Shown here in pieces: positions 38,663 through 49,086 of a stretch of 64,000 bases of DNA. Made by a program: the position numbers and the translations under genes. Within the stretch, counting starts at the first letter, position 1, and each line of letters opens with the position of its first letter. The notes beneath the pieces are model-generated. The model saw only the letters and a list, made by a program, of their open reading frames with translations. It did not search any database and was not told the origin of the DNA. Location: positions 620,001 through 684,000 of the forward strand of contig NZ_CP049272.1 in the NCBI RefSeq assembly GCF_003048775.2, written 5' to 3'. This DNA comes from Campylobacter concisus (GTDB lineage Bacteria; Campylobacterota; Campylobacteria; Campylobacterales; Campylobacteraceae).

Positions 38663-40615
38663 ATGCGATCAATTGCAAACAAAATATCTTTAATGCTAAT
38701 ACTGGCATTATTTATATCATTCTCGCTGATATCTTTAGCTAGCTATAACACAGCTCATGATAAAGCCATTGAGCTAGTAATACAAACTCAAAAGCAAATT
38801 TTAAAAGATGTAAAAATCACATTAAATAGCTTTTTTGATAACAATCAGTATGCTATAGAGAAAATGGCTGAGACTCTTAGTAAAATAAGCGAGAAAAGTG
38901 ATGGCTCGATGAATGCTGATGGTATAAATTTAGCTTTATCTCAAGCAAAAGCTATATCTGGAAAAGAGATCACTCTTGTTTATGCTGGATATGAGGATGG
39001 GGCTATGTTTAGATCAAATGGGCAAAATAAAGCTGGATATGATCCAAGAGTTAGAGGATGGTATAAACAAGCTAAAGCCGAGAATAAACCAATATATACT
39101 GATCCATACATGGCAGCTTCATTAAATGCGATGGTTATAACTTTTGCTGCACCTATTAAAAATATTGGAGTTACGGGTATAGATGCATCTATTGAGGAGT
39201 TGAGCAATAATATATCGCAAATTAGTAAGACTGAATACAGCTATGCTTTTGTTGCAGATCAAAATGGCAACATTATAATGCACCCAAATAAAGAATTAGT
39301 CGGCAAACCTCACGAGATCGCTAAAAGCCTGATAAAACAATATAATGAAAAGAAATTTGATGAAAATGGATTAATAGCATATAAAAATACAAAAGGTGAA
39401 GATGTCTATGCCTATATGCTAGAGATAAATGACAAAGGTTGGTTGGCAATAACAGCAATGGATCAAAATATCTTTAGCTCGCATACTTTGCCTATTTTAA
39501 AAGTTCAGATTATTTTAGCCTTTATATTTATAGTTGTCTTGTCTGCGTTTGTATATTTCTTGCTAAAAAGATCGCTTAATCCGATTAAAACCATTACAGA
39601 TGCTTTGGTTAGTTTCTTTAGATTTTTAAATTTTGAGATAAAAGAGCCAGTTGTTTCAAAGGTAGCAACAAAAGATGAATTTGGTGTAATGAGCAAACTA
39701 ATAAATGATAATATTGCTAAAATTTTTGACAATGCCGATCAAGACTCTAGAGTGGTATCTCAATCTGTTGAGACTGCAAAGGCGATAGAAAATGGAAATT
39801 TAAAAGCAAGAATAGTAGATATTCCAGCTAATCCAAAACTAATTGAATTAAAAGATGTCTTAAATAAAATGCTAGATGTTTTGGAGAAAAGAGTAGGTAG
39901 CGATTTAAATATGATCCAAAAAACTTTTAATGATTTTAGAAATTCTGATTTTACTTCAAGAATTTTGGATGCCAAAGGCAATGTCGAACTAGTAACAAAT
40001 GAGCTTGGCGAAGAGATAGCTAATATGCTTGCGTTTAACTTAAAACAAGCACAATTTTTAGAAGAAAAAGCCAAAAATTTAGATGCATCAATGAAGCAAG
40101 TAACTCAAGGTGCTAGCACACAAGCAAATTCTCTCCAAGAAAGTGCTGCTGCGATCGAACAAATGAGTAGCTCGATGAGCGCAATTAGTCAAAAGACTGT
40201 AGATGTTATAAAACAATCTGAAGAGATTAAAAATATCATCGTTATTATTAGAGATATTGCAGATCAAACTAACCTACTTGCTCTAAACGCGGCTATCGAG
40301 GCAGCACGTGCTGGTGAGCATGGACGAGGATTTGCTGTAGTTGCGGATGAGGTTAGAAAACTAGCTGAGCGAACTCAAAAATCACTTGGTGAGATCGAAA
40401 CTAATGCAAATATACTTACTCAAAGCATTAACGAGATGAGTGAGAGCATCAGAGAGCAAAGCGAAGGCATAAATATGATAAATCAAAGTGTAAGCCAGAT
40501 AGATAGCATTACAAAGCAAAATGTTGATATCGTGAGCTCAACGAATGAAATCACCGCCCAAATCGATCAAATGGCTAAGACAATAGTAGCCGATGTTAAA
40601 AAGAATAAATTTTAA
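38663..40615 (+). CDS. Methyl-accepting chemotaxis protein with dCache domain (paralogue)
   Basis: A 650-residue receptor built like its upstream neighbour. Helices are at about 7-27 and 276-297, with a dCache domain between, then a cytoplasmic signalling domain. The Cache domain keeps Y126, R131, W133, Y134, Y149 and D174, but the loop before the aspartate is four residues shorter. The sensing domains differ clearly, while the signalling tips are nearly identical, including a run of 56 identical bases (38282-38337 and 40433-40488). The likely ligands are amino acids, probably different from those of the first receptor. It has its own AT-rich promoter region and terminator. Confidence 0.94.
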   Translation: MRSIANKISLMLILALFISFSLISLASYNTAHDKAIELVIQTQKQILKDVKITLNSFFDNNQYAIEKMAETLSKISEKSDGSMNADGINLALSQAKAISGKEITLVYAGYEDGAMFRSNGQNKAGYDPRVRGWYKQAKAENKPIYTDPYMAASLNAMVITFAAPIKNIGVTGIDASIEELSNNISQISKTEYSYAFVADQNGNIIMHPNKELVGKPHEIAKSLIKQYNEKKFDENGLIAYKNTKGEDVYAYMLEINDKGWLAITAMDQNIFSSHTLPILKVQIILAFIFIVVLSAFVYFLLKRSLNPIKTITDALVSFFRFLNFEIKEPVVSKVATKDEFGVMSKLINDNIAKIFDNADQDSRVVSQSVETAKAIENGNLKARIVDIPANPKLIELKDVLNKMLDVLEKRVGSDLNMIQKTFNDFRNSDFTSRILDAKGNVELVTNELGEEIANMLAFNLKQAQFLEEKAKNLDASMKQVTQGASTQANSLQESAAAIEQMSSSMSAISQKTVDVIKQSEEIKNIIVIIRDIADQTNLLALNAAIEAARAGEHGRGFAVVADEVRKLAERTQKSLGEIETNANILTQSINEMSESIREQSEGINMINQSVSQIDSITKQNVDIVSSTNEITAQIDQMAKTIVADVKKNKF

Positions 40616-40648
40616 CCTTGCGGCTTGATATTTAAAATTTCATTAATA

Positions 40649-40675
40649 TTTCATCCTCAAAATCTGAGGATGAAA
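40649..40675 (+). terminator. Terminator after the second chemoreceptor gene
   Basis: TTTCATCCTCA-AAATC-TGAGGATGAAA is a perfect 11-bp stem with a 5-nt loop, followed by ATAACTCCTTTTTTA. Confidence 0.85.
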
Positions 40676-41169
40676 ATAACTCCTTTTTTATCTCTAATCT
40701 TAAAATTATTTTTTGTTTTATAAATATAATAAAATTTTTAAAAAAATTATCTAATTTTTTTATAGCTTTATAGTGATATTGCTAGTTAAATTTTTTTATA
40801 GATTATGTTTGCTGTCAAGTAGTGAAATCTATTAGAATTTATCCTTACAATTATTGCTATTTCAGTAAGGAGATAAAAATTTTTAATAATAATTTATGTT
40901 ACTTTTTTTACTCAAATATTCAAAAAAACAATTTTACTTTATTTCCTTTAGCTTTTTTTGATAACAGCTCTAAAATTTCTTTAAATTTTATTAAATAGTA
41001 TTTTCTTTTAAAAATCGTGCTTTGTGAGAAAATTAATATTTTTATGTAGAAAAATATTTACATTTTTGGCTTAAGTTTTTTGAAATTTTTGTAAATGTAA
41101 ATCAGTTGTAAATAAGTTTTGTAAGATTAATATCAATTAAATTTGTTTTAAATCTTTAAAGGAGAAAGA
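40676..41169 (+). promoter_or_regulatory. Long AT-rich region upstream of the nap operon
   Basis: No gene is visible in this stretch of almost 500 bp. It holds an A/T-only perfect inverted repeat (AATATTTTT-ATGTAG-AAAAATATT, 41035-41058) and a weak Crp/Fnr-like sequence, AAGAT-TAAT-ATCAA (41123-41136), whose right half fits the consensus fully and whose left half has two mismatches. The latter lies 34-47 bp before the napA start. An AAGGAGATAAAA at 40869-40880 looks like a ribosome site but has no start codon after it. The region presumably carries the nap promoter. Confidence 0.35.
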
Positions 41170-43950
41170 ATGAATCGACGAGAATTCATAAAAAGTGCTG
41201 CAGCTAGTGCTGCTTGTGCTAGTGCTGGTATAGCCGTACCAAGCTCGCTAAGTGCAGCAAGCGAAGCTGAAAAAGGCTGGCGCTGGGATAAAGCCGCTTG
41301 TAGGTTTTGTGGGACAGGCTGTGGTATCATGGTCGCTACAAAAGAAGGCAAGATAGTAGCTGTAAAAGGAGATCCAGAAGCACCAGTAAATCGCGGTCTA
41401 AACTGCATCAAAGGCTATTTTAACGCCAAAATCATGTACGGCGAGGACAGGATCACTCATCCGCTTTTACGTGTAAATGAAAAAGGCGAATTTGATAAAA
41501 AAGGTAAATTTAAGCAAGTAAGCTGGAAGCAAGCATTTGATGTTATGGAGGCTCAGTTTAGAAAAGCATATGATGAGCTAGGACCTCATGGTATCGGAGT
41601 TCTAGGCTCTGGTCAATATACTATTCCAGAAGGTTACGCTGCTATTAAACTTATAAAAGGTGGCTTTAGAAGCAATAGCATCGATCCAAACGCAAGACAC
41701 TGCATGGCAAGCGCGGTTGTTGGCTTTATGCAAGTTTTTGGTATAGACGAGCCATCAGGCTGTTTTGATGATATCGAGCTAACTGATACTATCGTAGCTT
41801 GGGGCGCAAATATGGCCGAGATGCACCCGATACTTTGGGCACGCGTAAGCGATAGAAAGCTTAGTGATCCTGATAGAGTAAAGGTTGTAAATTTAAGCAC
41901 TTACTCAACTAGAACATCAAATTTGGCTGATATCGAGATCATCTTTGCTCCGTCATCTGACCTTGCTATCTGGAACTACATCGCTCGTGAAATAGTTTAT
42001 AACCACCCAGAGATGATCGATGAAGAATTTGTTAAAAAGCACTGTGTATTTACAACTGGTCCAGCCGATATCGGATATGGTCTTCGTCCAGATATTAATC
42101 ACAAAAAATATGCTCCAAGCGAGCTAGACACTGCTGCTACTGAGAAGTCAAAGGTGCTAAGTGAAGCTGAGGGTGTTACACTTGCATATCTTGGACTAAA
42201 AGCTGGCGATACGCTAGAAAATAAAAATGCTGCAAAATCTGGCGCACATTGGCAAATAACATTTGAAGAGTTTAAAAAAGCTCTTGCACCTTACACGCTT
42301 GACTTTACAGCAAAGGTGGCAAAGGGAGATCCAAATGAAGATATAGAAGAATTTAAGAAAAAGCTAAAGGCACTTGCTGATCTTTACATCGAGAAAAACC
42401 GCAAAGTCGTAAGTTTTTGGACGATGGGCTTTAACCAACACCAACGTGGTACATGGGTAAATGAGCAAGCTTATATGGTGCATTTCTTACTTGGTAAGCA
42501 AGCACTTCCAGGCTCAGGAGCGTTTTCTCTAACTGGCCAACCAAGTGCGTGTGGTACTGCAAGAGAGGTTGGAACATTTGTTCACCGCTTACCAGCTGAC
42601 ATGGTTATCGAAAATCCAAAACATAGAGAGATAACTGAAAAAATTTGGAAACTTCCTGCTGGAACACTAAGTGGTGTACTCGCTTCTCACTACGTAAAAA
42701 TGATGCGTGATCTTGAAGATGGTAAGGTTAAATTTATATGGGTTCAAGTAAACAACCCATGGCAAAATACTGCAAATGCAAACCACTGGATAAAAGCAGC
42801 TCGTGAGATGGATAACTTCATCGTTGTAAGCGATCCTTATCCAGGAATTTCTGCAAAAGTGGCTGACCTTATTCTTCCAACTGCGATGATCTATGAAAAA
42901 TGGGGTGCATATGGTAATGCCGAGAGAAGAACACAACACTGGAGACAGCAAGTACTTCCTGTTGGTGAAGCGATGCCTGATATTTGGCAAATGATGGAGT
43001 TTAGTAAGCGCTTTAAGCTAAAAGATGTTTGGGGTGAGAAAAAAGTAAATGACAAAGTTACACTTCCAAATGTGCTTGATGCTGCAAAAGCTATGGGGTA
43101 TAGCGAAGAAGATACGCTATTTGATGTACTTTTTGCTAACGAAGAGGCTAAGAAATTTAGTGCAAACGATCCGATCATAGAAAACTACGACAATACAGAA
43201 GTATTTGGCGATAGCAGAAAGGTGATCGGCTCAGATGGCAAAGAATTTAAAGGATATGGATTTTTCGTCCATAAATATCTTTGGGAAGAGTATAGAAAAT
43301 TTGGCGTTGGACACGGCCACGATCTAGCAGACTTTGATACTTACCACAGAGTAAGAGGTCTTAGATGGCCAGTAGTTGATGGCAAAGAGACTCAGTGGAG
43401 ATTTAATACTAAATTTGACCCATACGCTAAAAAAGCTGCCCCAAATGAGAAATTTGCATTCTATGGCAACAAAAATGCAGCACTTCCAACAGGCGATCTA
43501 AAAGGCGTTACAAATAAAGATAAAACATCTCTTGCAAACAAAGCAAAAATTTTCTTCCGCCCTTATATGGATCCATGCGAGATGCCAAGTAAAGATTATC
43601 CATTCTGGCTATGTACTGGCCGTGTTCTAGAGCACTGGCACTCAGGCACTATGACCATGCGTGTTCCTGAGCTTTATAGGGCTGTTCCAGAGGCACTTTG
43701 CTATATGCATGAAGATGATGCTAAAAATCTTGGCGTAATGCAAAATGAGATCGTTTGGGTCGAATCACGCCGTGGCAAGGTAAAAGCAAGAGTTGATCTA
43801 AAAGGTAGAAATAAGCCGCCAGTAGGGCTTGTTTATGTGCCTTGGTTTGATGAAAACGTATTTATCAATAAAGTCACACTAGACGCTACTTGCCCAATCT
43901 CAAAAGAGACTGATTATAAAAAGTGTGCGGTTAAAATTTATAAAGCATAG
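41170..43950 (+). CDS. napA: Periplasmic nitrate reductase catalytic subunit NapA
   Basis: The 926-residue molybdoenzyme reduces nitrate to nitrite in the periplasm. It has a Tat signal (NRREFIKSA followed by an alanine-rich core), 4Fe-4S cysteines C44, C47, C51 and C79 ([11 protein letters not shown] ... LNCIKG), and the molybdenum-ligand cysteine C178 in [11 protein letters not shown]. The length is typical of the long epsilonproteobacterial NapA. It heads napAGHBFLD; as in Campylobacter and Wolinella there is no napC, and electrons come from menaquinol through NapGH. Confidence 0.97.
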   Translation: MNRREFIKSAAASAACASAGIAVPSSLSAASEAEKGWRWDKAACRFCGTGCGIMVATKEGKIVAVKGDPEAPVNRGLNCIKGYFNAKIMYGEDRITHPLLRVNEKGEFDKKGKFKQVSWKQAFDVMEAQFRKAYDELGPHGIGVLGSGQYTIPEGYAAIKLIKGGFRSNSIDPNARHCMASAVVGFMQVFGIDEPSGCFDDIELTDTIVAWGANMAEMHPILWARVSDRKLSDPDRVKVVNLSTYSTRTSNLADIEIIFAPSSDLAIWNYIAREIVYNHPEMIDEEFVKKHCVFTTGPADIGYGLRPDINHKKYAPSELDTAATEKSKVLSEAEGVTLAYLGLKAGDTLENKNAAKSGAHWQITFEEFKKALAPYTLDFTAKVAKGDPNEDIEEFKKKLKALADLYIEKNRKVVSFWTMGFNQHQRGTWVNEQAYMVHFLLGKQALPGSGAFSLTGQPSACGTAREVGTFVHRLPADMVIENPKHREITEKIWKLPAGTLSGVLASHYVKMMRDLEDGKVKFIWVQVNNPWQNTANANHWIKAAREMDNFIVVSDPYPGISAKVADLILPTAMIYEKWGAYGNAERRTQHWRQQVLPVGEAMPDIWQMMEFSKRFKLKDVWGEKKVNDKVTLPNVLDAAKAMGYSEEDTLFDVLFANEEAKKFSANDPIIENYDNTEVFGDSRKVIGSDGKEFKGYGFFVHKYLWEEYRKFGVGHGHDLADFDTYHRVRGLRWPVVDGKETQWRFNTKFDPYAKKAAPNEKFAFYGNKNAALPTGDLKGVTNKDKTSLANKAKIFFRPYMDPCEMPSKDYPFWLCTGRVLEHWHSGTMTMRVPELYRAVPEALCYMHEDDAKNLGVMQNEIVWVESRRGKVKARVDLKGRNKPPVGLVYVPWFDENVFINKVTLDATCPISKETDYKKCAVKIYKA

Positions 43951-43959
43951 GTGAGCGAT

Positions 43960-44718
43960 ATGGGATTTTCAAGTAGGCGAGAGGCTTTAAAATTTGGAGC
44001 AAAAGTAGCACTTTTGGCTCTTGGCGGAGGCTTTGTTTGGTCGCTTAGTGCCAAAGCTTCGCCACTTATGCTTCTTAGGCCTCCTGGTGCAAAAGAAGAG
44101 AAGCAATTTTTACAAAGTTGCATTAGATGCGGGCTTTGCGTAGAAGCTTGTCCATTTGATACGCTAAAGCTCTCATCGCTAGAAGATGGCATAAGCATTG
44201 GAACGCCTTATTTTGAGCCTAGAAAAATTCCTTGCTATATGTGTGAAAATATCCCTTGTGTGCCAGCCTGTCCGACTGGAGCTTTGGACGTAAATTTAGT
44301 AAGCACAAAAGACAAGCTTGACATAAATAAGGCCAAAATGGGTGTTGCGGTGGTTGATATGAAAAACTGCGTGGCATACTGGGGCATACAGTGCGATGCT
44401 TGCTATAGATCCTGTCCGCTCATAGATAAGGCCTTGTATCTTGAGTATCGCCGTAACGAAAGGACGCAAAAGCATGCCTTTTTACTTCCAGTGGTCGATA
44501 GCGACATCTGCACCGGATGTGGCCTATGCGAGCGAGCCTGTATCACTAAAAAAGCAGCCATTACCGTGCTAAACCGTGACGCGGTGCTCGGCAAAGTAGG
44601 CGATAACTACGTCAAAGGCTGGATAAAAGAAGATGAAAGACGCATAGACGATGCAGACAGCAAAATAAAGCTTGACATTAAAAAAGCGACTGATTATCTA
44701 AATGGTGGTGAGCTATGA
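43960..44718 (+). CDS. napG: NapG, quinol dehydrogenase ferredoxin subunit
   Basis: A 252-residue iron-sulfur protein with a Tat-type N-terminus (SSRREALKFGAKVALLALGG). It has four cysteine clusters for 4Fe-4S centres: CIRCGLCVEACP, CYMCENIPCVPACP, CDACYRSCP and CTGCGLCERAC. It passes electrons from NapH to NapB. The ATG at 43960 is chosen because AGGTGAG stands 4 nt before it; an in-frame GTG at 43951 directly after the napA stop would add three residues. It overlaps napH by ATGA. Confidence 0.94.
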   Translation: MGFSSRREALKFGAKVALLALGGGFVWSLSAKASPLMLLRPPGAKEEKQFLQSCIRCGLCVEACPFDTLKLSSLEDGISIGTPYFEPRKIPCYMCENIPCVPACPTGALDVNLVSTKDKLDINKAKMGVAVVDMKNCVAYWGIQCDACYRSCPLIDKALYLEYRRNERTQKHAFLLPVVDSDICTGCGLCERACITKKAAITVLNRDAVLGKVGDNYVKGWIKEDERRIDDADSKIKLDIKKATDYLNGGEL

Positions 44719-45506
44719 AATTTTTAATCTTAAGACGAATAACTCAAATTTCTATCCTAGCGCTATTTATCCTAGGAAATTTTTACGGAGTTAAGATACT
44801 TAGCGGAAATTTAAGCTCATCTTTGCTTTTTGGAAAAATTCCACTAAGCGATCCATTCGCTTTAGTTCAAATTTTACTTGCAAGCTTTAGTGCCGGCATA
44901 AATGCAATTATTGGAGCTGGCATTATCTTTACATTTTACGCATTGATTGCTCCAAGAGCGTTTTGTTCGTGGATATGCCCGATAAATTTACTAACCGATA
45001 TCGCTTTTAAACTAAGAGAAAAATTTGGCTTTAAGGGCGAAAAAGTCTTAAATGTGAGTAAAAATTTACGTTATTACTTGCTGGCTCTTGCTCTTATATT
45101 AAGCCTTGCTTTATCTTATCCAGTATTTGAGAGCGTTAGCTATATTGGCATTATTCAGCATGGCATTATTTACGGCTCAGCTAGTGCTTTAGGCATAGCA
45201 GTTGCGATCATTGCTTTTGATATGTTTGTGTTAAAGCGTGGCATTTGCTCGCACGTTTGTCCACTTGGTGCCTTTTATGCCATTATCTCAAAATTTGCCC
45301 TAATTAGAGTAAAACATGATGCCCAGGCTTGTACAAAATGTATGAAATGTAAGCTTATTTGCCCAGAGATGCAAGTGCTTGACATGATCGGTAAAGAGAG
45401 CCGCTCGGTTAGCTCAAGCGAGTGCATAAGCTGTGGTAGGTGCATTGATGTTTGTGGAGACGGGGCATTGAAATTTAGTATTAGAAATTTAAGGAGAGAA
45501 AAATGA
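44715..45506 (+). CDS. napH: NapH, membrane quinol dehydrogenase subunit
   Basis: A 263-residue membrane protein with four to five helices. The two cysteine-proline motifs, CSWICP and CSHVCP, lie at the membrane surface and are needed for menaquinol oxidation in NapH proteins. Two C-terminal 4Fe-4S motifs follow (CTKCMKCKLICP and CISCGRCIDVC). With NapG it forms the quinol dehydrogenase of the nap system. It overlaps both neighbours by four bases. Confidence 0.94.
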   Translation: MKFLILRRITQISILALFILGNFYGVKILSGNLSSSLLFGKIPLSDPFALVQILLASFSAGINAIIGAGIIFTFYALIAPRAFCSWICPINLLTDIAFKLREKFGFKGEKVLNVSKNLRYYLLALALILSLALSYPVFESVSYIGIIQHGIIYGSASALGIAVAIIAFDMFVLKRGICSHVCPLGAFYAIISKFALIRVKHDAQACTKCMKCKLICPEMQVLDMIGKESRSVSSSECISCGRCIDVCGDGALKFSIRNLRREK

Positions 45507-46030
45507 AAATAAAAATAATGATGCTTGGAGGATTGTGTGCTGCGTTTTTTGCGGCATGTACTTTTAATAATCCAAGTATTAGTGATTCGCAAATCGGCTT
45601 TAGAAATATCGATTTGCTAGACGATAAAGACGTTGTATTAAAAGATGTGAACTACACAAAAGAGCCAGCTGGCATGTCAAAGAAATTTGATAGGTCTTTT
45701 GAAAATGCACCACCATTTATCCCACACGATACTGAGGGTTTAGTGCCTATCACAAAGGATATGAATATGTGCGTAACCTGCCATATGCCTGAGTTTGCAA
45801 AAGATAGTGGAGCAACACCGATACCATCATCTCACCTTTATGACATCAGAAATAAAAAAGATCTTGCAGGCAAGCTTGATGATGAAAGATATAACTGCAC
45901 AACATGCCACGTTGAGCAACAAAATGGCGTAACGCAGCTTGTTGGCAATAAATTTAAGCCTGATTTTAGAGACAAAAACGGCACTCATAAGTCAAACTTG
46001 CTAGATGTTTTAAACGATGGTGTTAAATAA
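45503..46030 (+). CDS. napB: NapB, dihaem cytochrome c subunit
   Basis: A 175-residue electron-transfer subunit of the nitrate reductase with two haem sites, C90-VT-C93-H94 and C132-TT-C135-H136. Conserved NapB stretches are FENAPPFIPHD and MPEFAKDSGATPIPSSHL. The signal peptide ends in FAAC, which reads as a possible lipobox with C19 as the lipidated residue, so the protein may be membrane-anchored rather than freely soluble. AAGGAGAG precedes the ATG, which overlaps the napH stop. Confidence 0.93.
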   Translation: MKIKIMMLGGLCAAFFAACTFNNPSISDSQIGFRNIDLLDDKDVVLKDVNYTKEPAGMSKKFDRSFENAPPFIPHDTEGLVPITKDMNMCVTCHMPEFAKDSGATPIPSSHLYDIRNKKDLAGKLDDERYNCTTCHVEQQNGVTQLVGNKFKPDFRDKNGTHKSNLLDVLNDGVK

Positions 46031-46497
46031 TGCAAAGCAGGCGAGAGCTTTTTAGTAAAATTTTGGGGGCAAAATCTGCTCCCAAATTTATAACTCCGCC
46101 ATTTTTTAGCGGAGAGTTTGACTGCGGTGGATGCGATGCTAGCTGCGTAAATGCTTGTGAAAAAGAGCTTCTTAGCTTTGAAAATGAAAGGGTAGTTTTT
46201 AAAGTTAAAAAGCTAGGCTGTGACTTTTGCGAAGAGTGTGTAAGGGCTTGTGAGAGTCTTGATAAGAAGACATTAAGCTTAAGCTCACCAAAGAGTATAA
46301 ACGCAAAAGTTAGCATCGATGTTTCTAGCTGTCTAGCATGGAACGATACGATCTGCTACAACTGCCTTGATGCTTGCAAATTTAAAGCAGTCGAATTCCT
46401 TGGCGTTTTTCGTCCTATTGTTAATCAAAAATGCGTAAGTTGCGGCGAGTGCTTTGATGTTTGCTTTAAAAATTCACTTCAAATGGAGGCCCTATGA
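46030..46497 (+). CDS. napF: NapF, cytoplasmic ferredoxin-type protein
   Basis: A 155-residue iron-sulfur protein without a signal peptide. Cysteine groups are GCDASCVNACEKE, CDFCEECVRACE, CLAWND..CYNCLDAC and CVSCGECFDVC, as in NapF. NapF is thought to act in the cytoplasm in maturation of NapA before export. The first base of its ATG is the last base of the napB stop (TAATG). It overlaps napL by ATGA. Confidence 0.92.
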   Translation: MQSRRELFSKILGAKSAPKFITPPFFSGEFDCGGCDASCVNACEKELLSFENERVVFKVKKLGCDFCEECVRACESLDKKTLSLSSPKSINAKVSIDVSSCLAWNDTICYNCLDACKFKAVEFLGVFRPIVNQKCVSCGECFDVCFKNSLQMEAL

Positions 46498-47429
46498 GAG
46501 CTTTGTTTTTTATTTTTTGTCTATTAAATTTTATCTTTGCAAGCGAGATCACCACTCCATACAAGCAAATAGAGGCTAGTGCAAATGTGCTAAGCACAAC
46601 GCTAATAAATGGCAAACTCTTTATCGCGACTGATGGAGGGACGGTTGAAATTTATGATCCTAAAGAGTCTAAATTTGAAGAGATTATCAAAATGGATGAT
46701 ATAAAAACCTATGTTAGTGATCACGAAAGACCAAAAATTCTAAATGTTGATGAGTTAAATAGCAAGATACTCATCCTAAGTGAGGGTGACTATGCTACAA
46801 AGGTGCTTTATATAAGAGAAAATGGGCAGATGAAAAGCATAAAAATACCAAATCAAGCGATAAAAAAGGCATTATTTTTAGATGACGAGCGTATTGCACT
46901 TGCTTCAATTAGCAATGAAATTTACTTTTTGAACTTAAAAAATGGCGAAATTTATGATAGCTTTAAAATTTCAATTGCAATGCTCTCAGATATGGAGATA
47001 AGCGAAGATAGAAGCACGCTAGCTATCGCTTGCGAGAGTGGGAAGGTCTACTTTTATAACATAAAAGCTAAAAAAATGGATCAAATTTTAGACATTCATA
47101 CAGATAATATCTACGACATCTCATATAAAAATGGAGTCATGATCAGCGGAGGCACCGATAGGATCGTGGGGATATTTTCAGCTGGAAGCCTAAAAAAGAT
47201 AAATACCGGCTTTTTGGTCTATGGTGTTGGACTTAGCGATGATGGTAGAGTAGCGGCCTATATGAGTGATGAGATGAGTGATGTAAATTTAGTTGATAGC
47301 AAAAGCTTAGAAAATATCGCAATGCTAAAAACTGGACAAAGTACGATAAATAGCATAGTTTTTATAAGCGATAACGAAGTCGTAACTTCAGCCTATGAGA
47401 ATAAAATTTTATTTTGGAGAATTAAATGA
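46494..47429 (+). CDS. napL: NapL, periplasmic beta-propeller-like protein
   Basis: A 311-residue protein with a signal peptide (MRALFFIFCLLNFIFA) and WD40/propeller-like repeats, for example GKLFIATDGGTVEIYDPK, GVMISGGTDRIVGIFS and NEVVTSAYENKILFWRIK. The position between napF and napD is that of napL in Campylobacter and Wolinella, whose product helps nitrate reductase activity by an unclear route. The identification rests on order and fold pattern. Confidence 0.88.
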   Translation: MRALFFIFCLLNFIFASEITTPYKQIEASANVLSTTLINGKLFIATDGGTVEIYDPKESKFEEIIKMDDIKTYVSDHERPKILNVDELNSKILILSEGDYATKVLYIRENGQMKSIKIPNQAIKKALFLDDERIALASISNEIYFLNLKNGEIYDSFKISIAMLSDMEISEDRSTLAIACESGKVYFYNIKAKKMDQILDIHTDNIYDISYKNGVMISGGTDRIVGIFSAGSLKKINTGFLVYGVGLSDDGRVAAYMSDEMSDVNLVDSKSLENIAMLKTGQSTINSIVFISDNEVVTSAYENKILFWRIK

Positions 47430-47767
47430 ATATTTCAAGTTTGATAGTTTATACGGACAATAAAAATGAAAGTGTAAAAAACGAAATAAAAAAGCTAAAA
47501 GAGTGTGAAATAATAACTGACGCAGACGATAGAATCGTAGTGGTAGTTAGCTCAGATAGCATTGAAGATGAGATAAAAAATTTTAAGAAGATAGAAGCTA
47601 TCAGTGGAGTAGTGAGCGTTGCGATGGTTTATAGCTATCAAGAAGATGCCGAAGAAAATAGGAAAAAGCTAGAAGAAAATGGCAAGATAAGTGAAATTTT
47701 AACAAGCGATGAGGTAAAAGCTGAAGATATTACTTATGGTGGCAGCGTGCATCATAGAGTGAAATAG
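47426..47767 (+). CDS. napD: NapD, NapA maturation chaperone
   Basis: A 113-residue cytoplasmic protein with the ferredoxin-like fold pattern of NapD (MNISSLIVYTDNKNESVKNEIKKL; GVVSVAMVYSYQED). NapD binds the Tat signal of NapA and holds export until the cofactor is loaded. The C-terminal 35 residues are acidic and longer than in E. coli NapD. It is the last gene of the operon. The 300 bp after it hold a long-loop inverted repeat and nothing else I can support. Confidence 0.9.
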   Translation: MNISSLIVYTDNKNESVKNEIKKLKECEIITDADDRIVVVVSSDSIEDEIKNFKKIEAISGVVSVAMVYSYQEDAEENRKKLEENGKISEILTSDEVKAEDITYGGSVHHRVK

Positions 47768-48066
47768 TAAAACCAAATTTCTAGCTTTTGCATTATCATT
47801 AAAATTTATAGTGCAAAAGCCTACCTTTCATATAGACCTTCTTAATAAATTTGTTGCTAATACTACTTATATTTAATTAACTTTGTTTGGCTTGTAGATT
47901 AAATTTATGTTCAAGGTTTTAATTTAGATTTTGGGTGGAAAATTACTCAGCAAGCATTAAAATCAAAAACATAACAAGTGAATTAAATTTTAGCTTATAA
48001 GATCTTGAGATGATGCTTGCATAAAGAATTTTAGCAGGCCAGTTTTGGCTTACTAAATTTATAGCC

Positions 48067-48612
48067 CTAAGGTCTATCTTTGATCAAATTTAATAAATTT
48101 TCTCCAATGTTTTCATTTGTTAGATTTGAAATTTCTTTATAGAAATTTCCTTTTTTGTCTATTAAATATATTGAAGAGCTGTGAGCAACAGAGTAGCCCA
48201 TGGCTGAGTTTTCAAGACGGACTTTTTGAAATTTTACACCATAGGTTTTTGCCACTTCTTTTAAGGCATTTAGTTTTAATCCATCGGCATCTTTGTAGAA
48301 ATTTTTTGCCATTAGAGTTAAATTTTCAGGAGTGTCACGTTCAGGATCAAGCGTAATAAAAAGCAGCTCAAAGTCATCTCTTTTTAGCTTGTTTAGTTCA
48401 TCGCCAATCAAAGAGAGCGCAGTAGGGCAGACATCGGGGCAAAAAAGATAACCAAAATATATAACTTTGTACTTTCCGTCGTAATTTTTAAGACTTACTT
48501 CACCATTTTGCGAAAGTGCCTTAAAATCATACTTGTTTGGCTTTATCAGCAAAAGTGCAACACCTATACAAATTAAGATTATTATTAAGCCCCAAAATGC
48601 CTTTTTCATCAT
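48067..48612 (-). CDS. SCO1/SenC family copper protein
   Basis: A 181-residue membrane-anchored periplasmic protein with one N-terminal helix and a thioredoxin-like domain. The copper ligands are C58 and C62 (FCPDVCP) and H144 (VAHSSSIYL). Sco proteins deliver copper to cytochrome oxidase. Tandem ATGs at 48612 and 48609 are both possible; the second has better spacing to AAGG. It is last of a three-gene minus-strand operon behind PCuAC, the order also seen around C. jejuni Cj0909-Cj0911, so the probable client is the cbb3 oxidase. Confidence 0.92.
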   Translation of the reverse strand: MMKKAFWGLIIILICIGVALLLIKPNKYDFKALSQNGEVSLKNYDGKYKVIYFGYLFCPDVCPTALSLIGDELNKLKRDDFELLFITLDPERDTPENLTLMAKNFYKDADGLKLNALKEVAKTYGVKFQKVRLENSAMGYSVAHSSSIYLIDKKGNFYKEISNLTNENIGENLLNLIKDRP

Positions 48613-48618
48613 TACCTT

Positions 48619-49086
48619 CTATAATTTTAGATCAAGATCTACAAAAAAACCAGTTTCTTTTTCGTCATCAAGCACTTTAAATCTATATCTCATAAGCTCG
48701 ACAACACAAGCACTTAGCACTACTTGAGCAGTTAAGTTATCGCCTCTTGGCTCAAGTCTTGCTTTGATCGATCCCATATTCATATTTATGCCGTCTATTT
48801 CAAGACTTGGATTTTTTAGCCCTAAATTTTTACCATTAATGATTTTAAAGCTAAAAGGCCTCATAGCATAAATAGGTCTTGGCGAGATGTCTATTTTTAG
48901 CTTTACGCCTTTAAATTCCATCTCACAAGATTTATTGTTTAGATCACATTTTAAAGGATCTAGCGATGTGTTTACATCGGCAAATTCAGGTGGATCTTCT
49001 TTGCTCGTTGTCATAAGCTTATAGCCTATCGAAAAAGCACCTAGAACAATAAAGATAAATGAAAAAATAATTATGATTTTTTTCAT
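48619..49086 (-). CDS. Small membrane-anchored protein of the copper-delivery operon
   Basis: A 155-residue protein with an N-terminal helix (about 4-24) and a periplasmic domain. Two cysteines (CDLNNKSCEMEF, about 48-55) are followed by a beta-rich, FixH-like pattern and a MNMGSIKARLEP segment with methionines. It sits between the PCuAC and Sco genes and overlaps the former by one base. That position is held by an uncharacterised protein in C. jejuni (Cj0910). A role in copper handling for the oxidase is inferred from context. Confidence 0.75.
   Translation of the reverse strand: MKKIIIIFSFIFIVLGAFSIGYKLMTTSKEDPPEFADVNTSLDPLKCDLNNKSCEMEFKGVKLKIDISPRPIYAMRPFSFKIINGKNLGLKNPSLEIDGINMNMGSIKARLEPRGDNLTAQVVLSACVVELMRYRFKVLDDEKETGFFVDLDLKL

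Noticed and set aside
38282-40488. The repeated 56-base tract as a mobile repeat
   Set aside because: Both copies lie in the same place of homologous signalling domains, so shared ancestry or gene conversion explains them.
46023-46316. Open frame on the minus strand across napF
   Set aside because: It is the reverse of cysteine-rich napF coding sequence, has no recognisable family and would disrupt a compact operon.
47784-47820. Inverted repeat GCTTTTGCA ... TGCAAAAGC after napD as a terminator
   Set aside because: The loop is 19 nt and no T-run follows, so it is not listed as a terminator; it may still form a weak structure.
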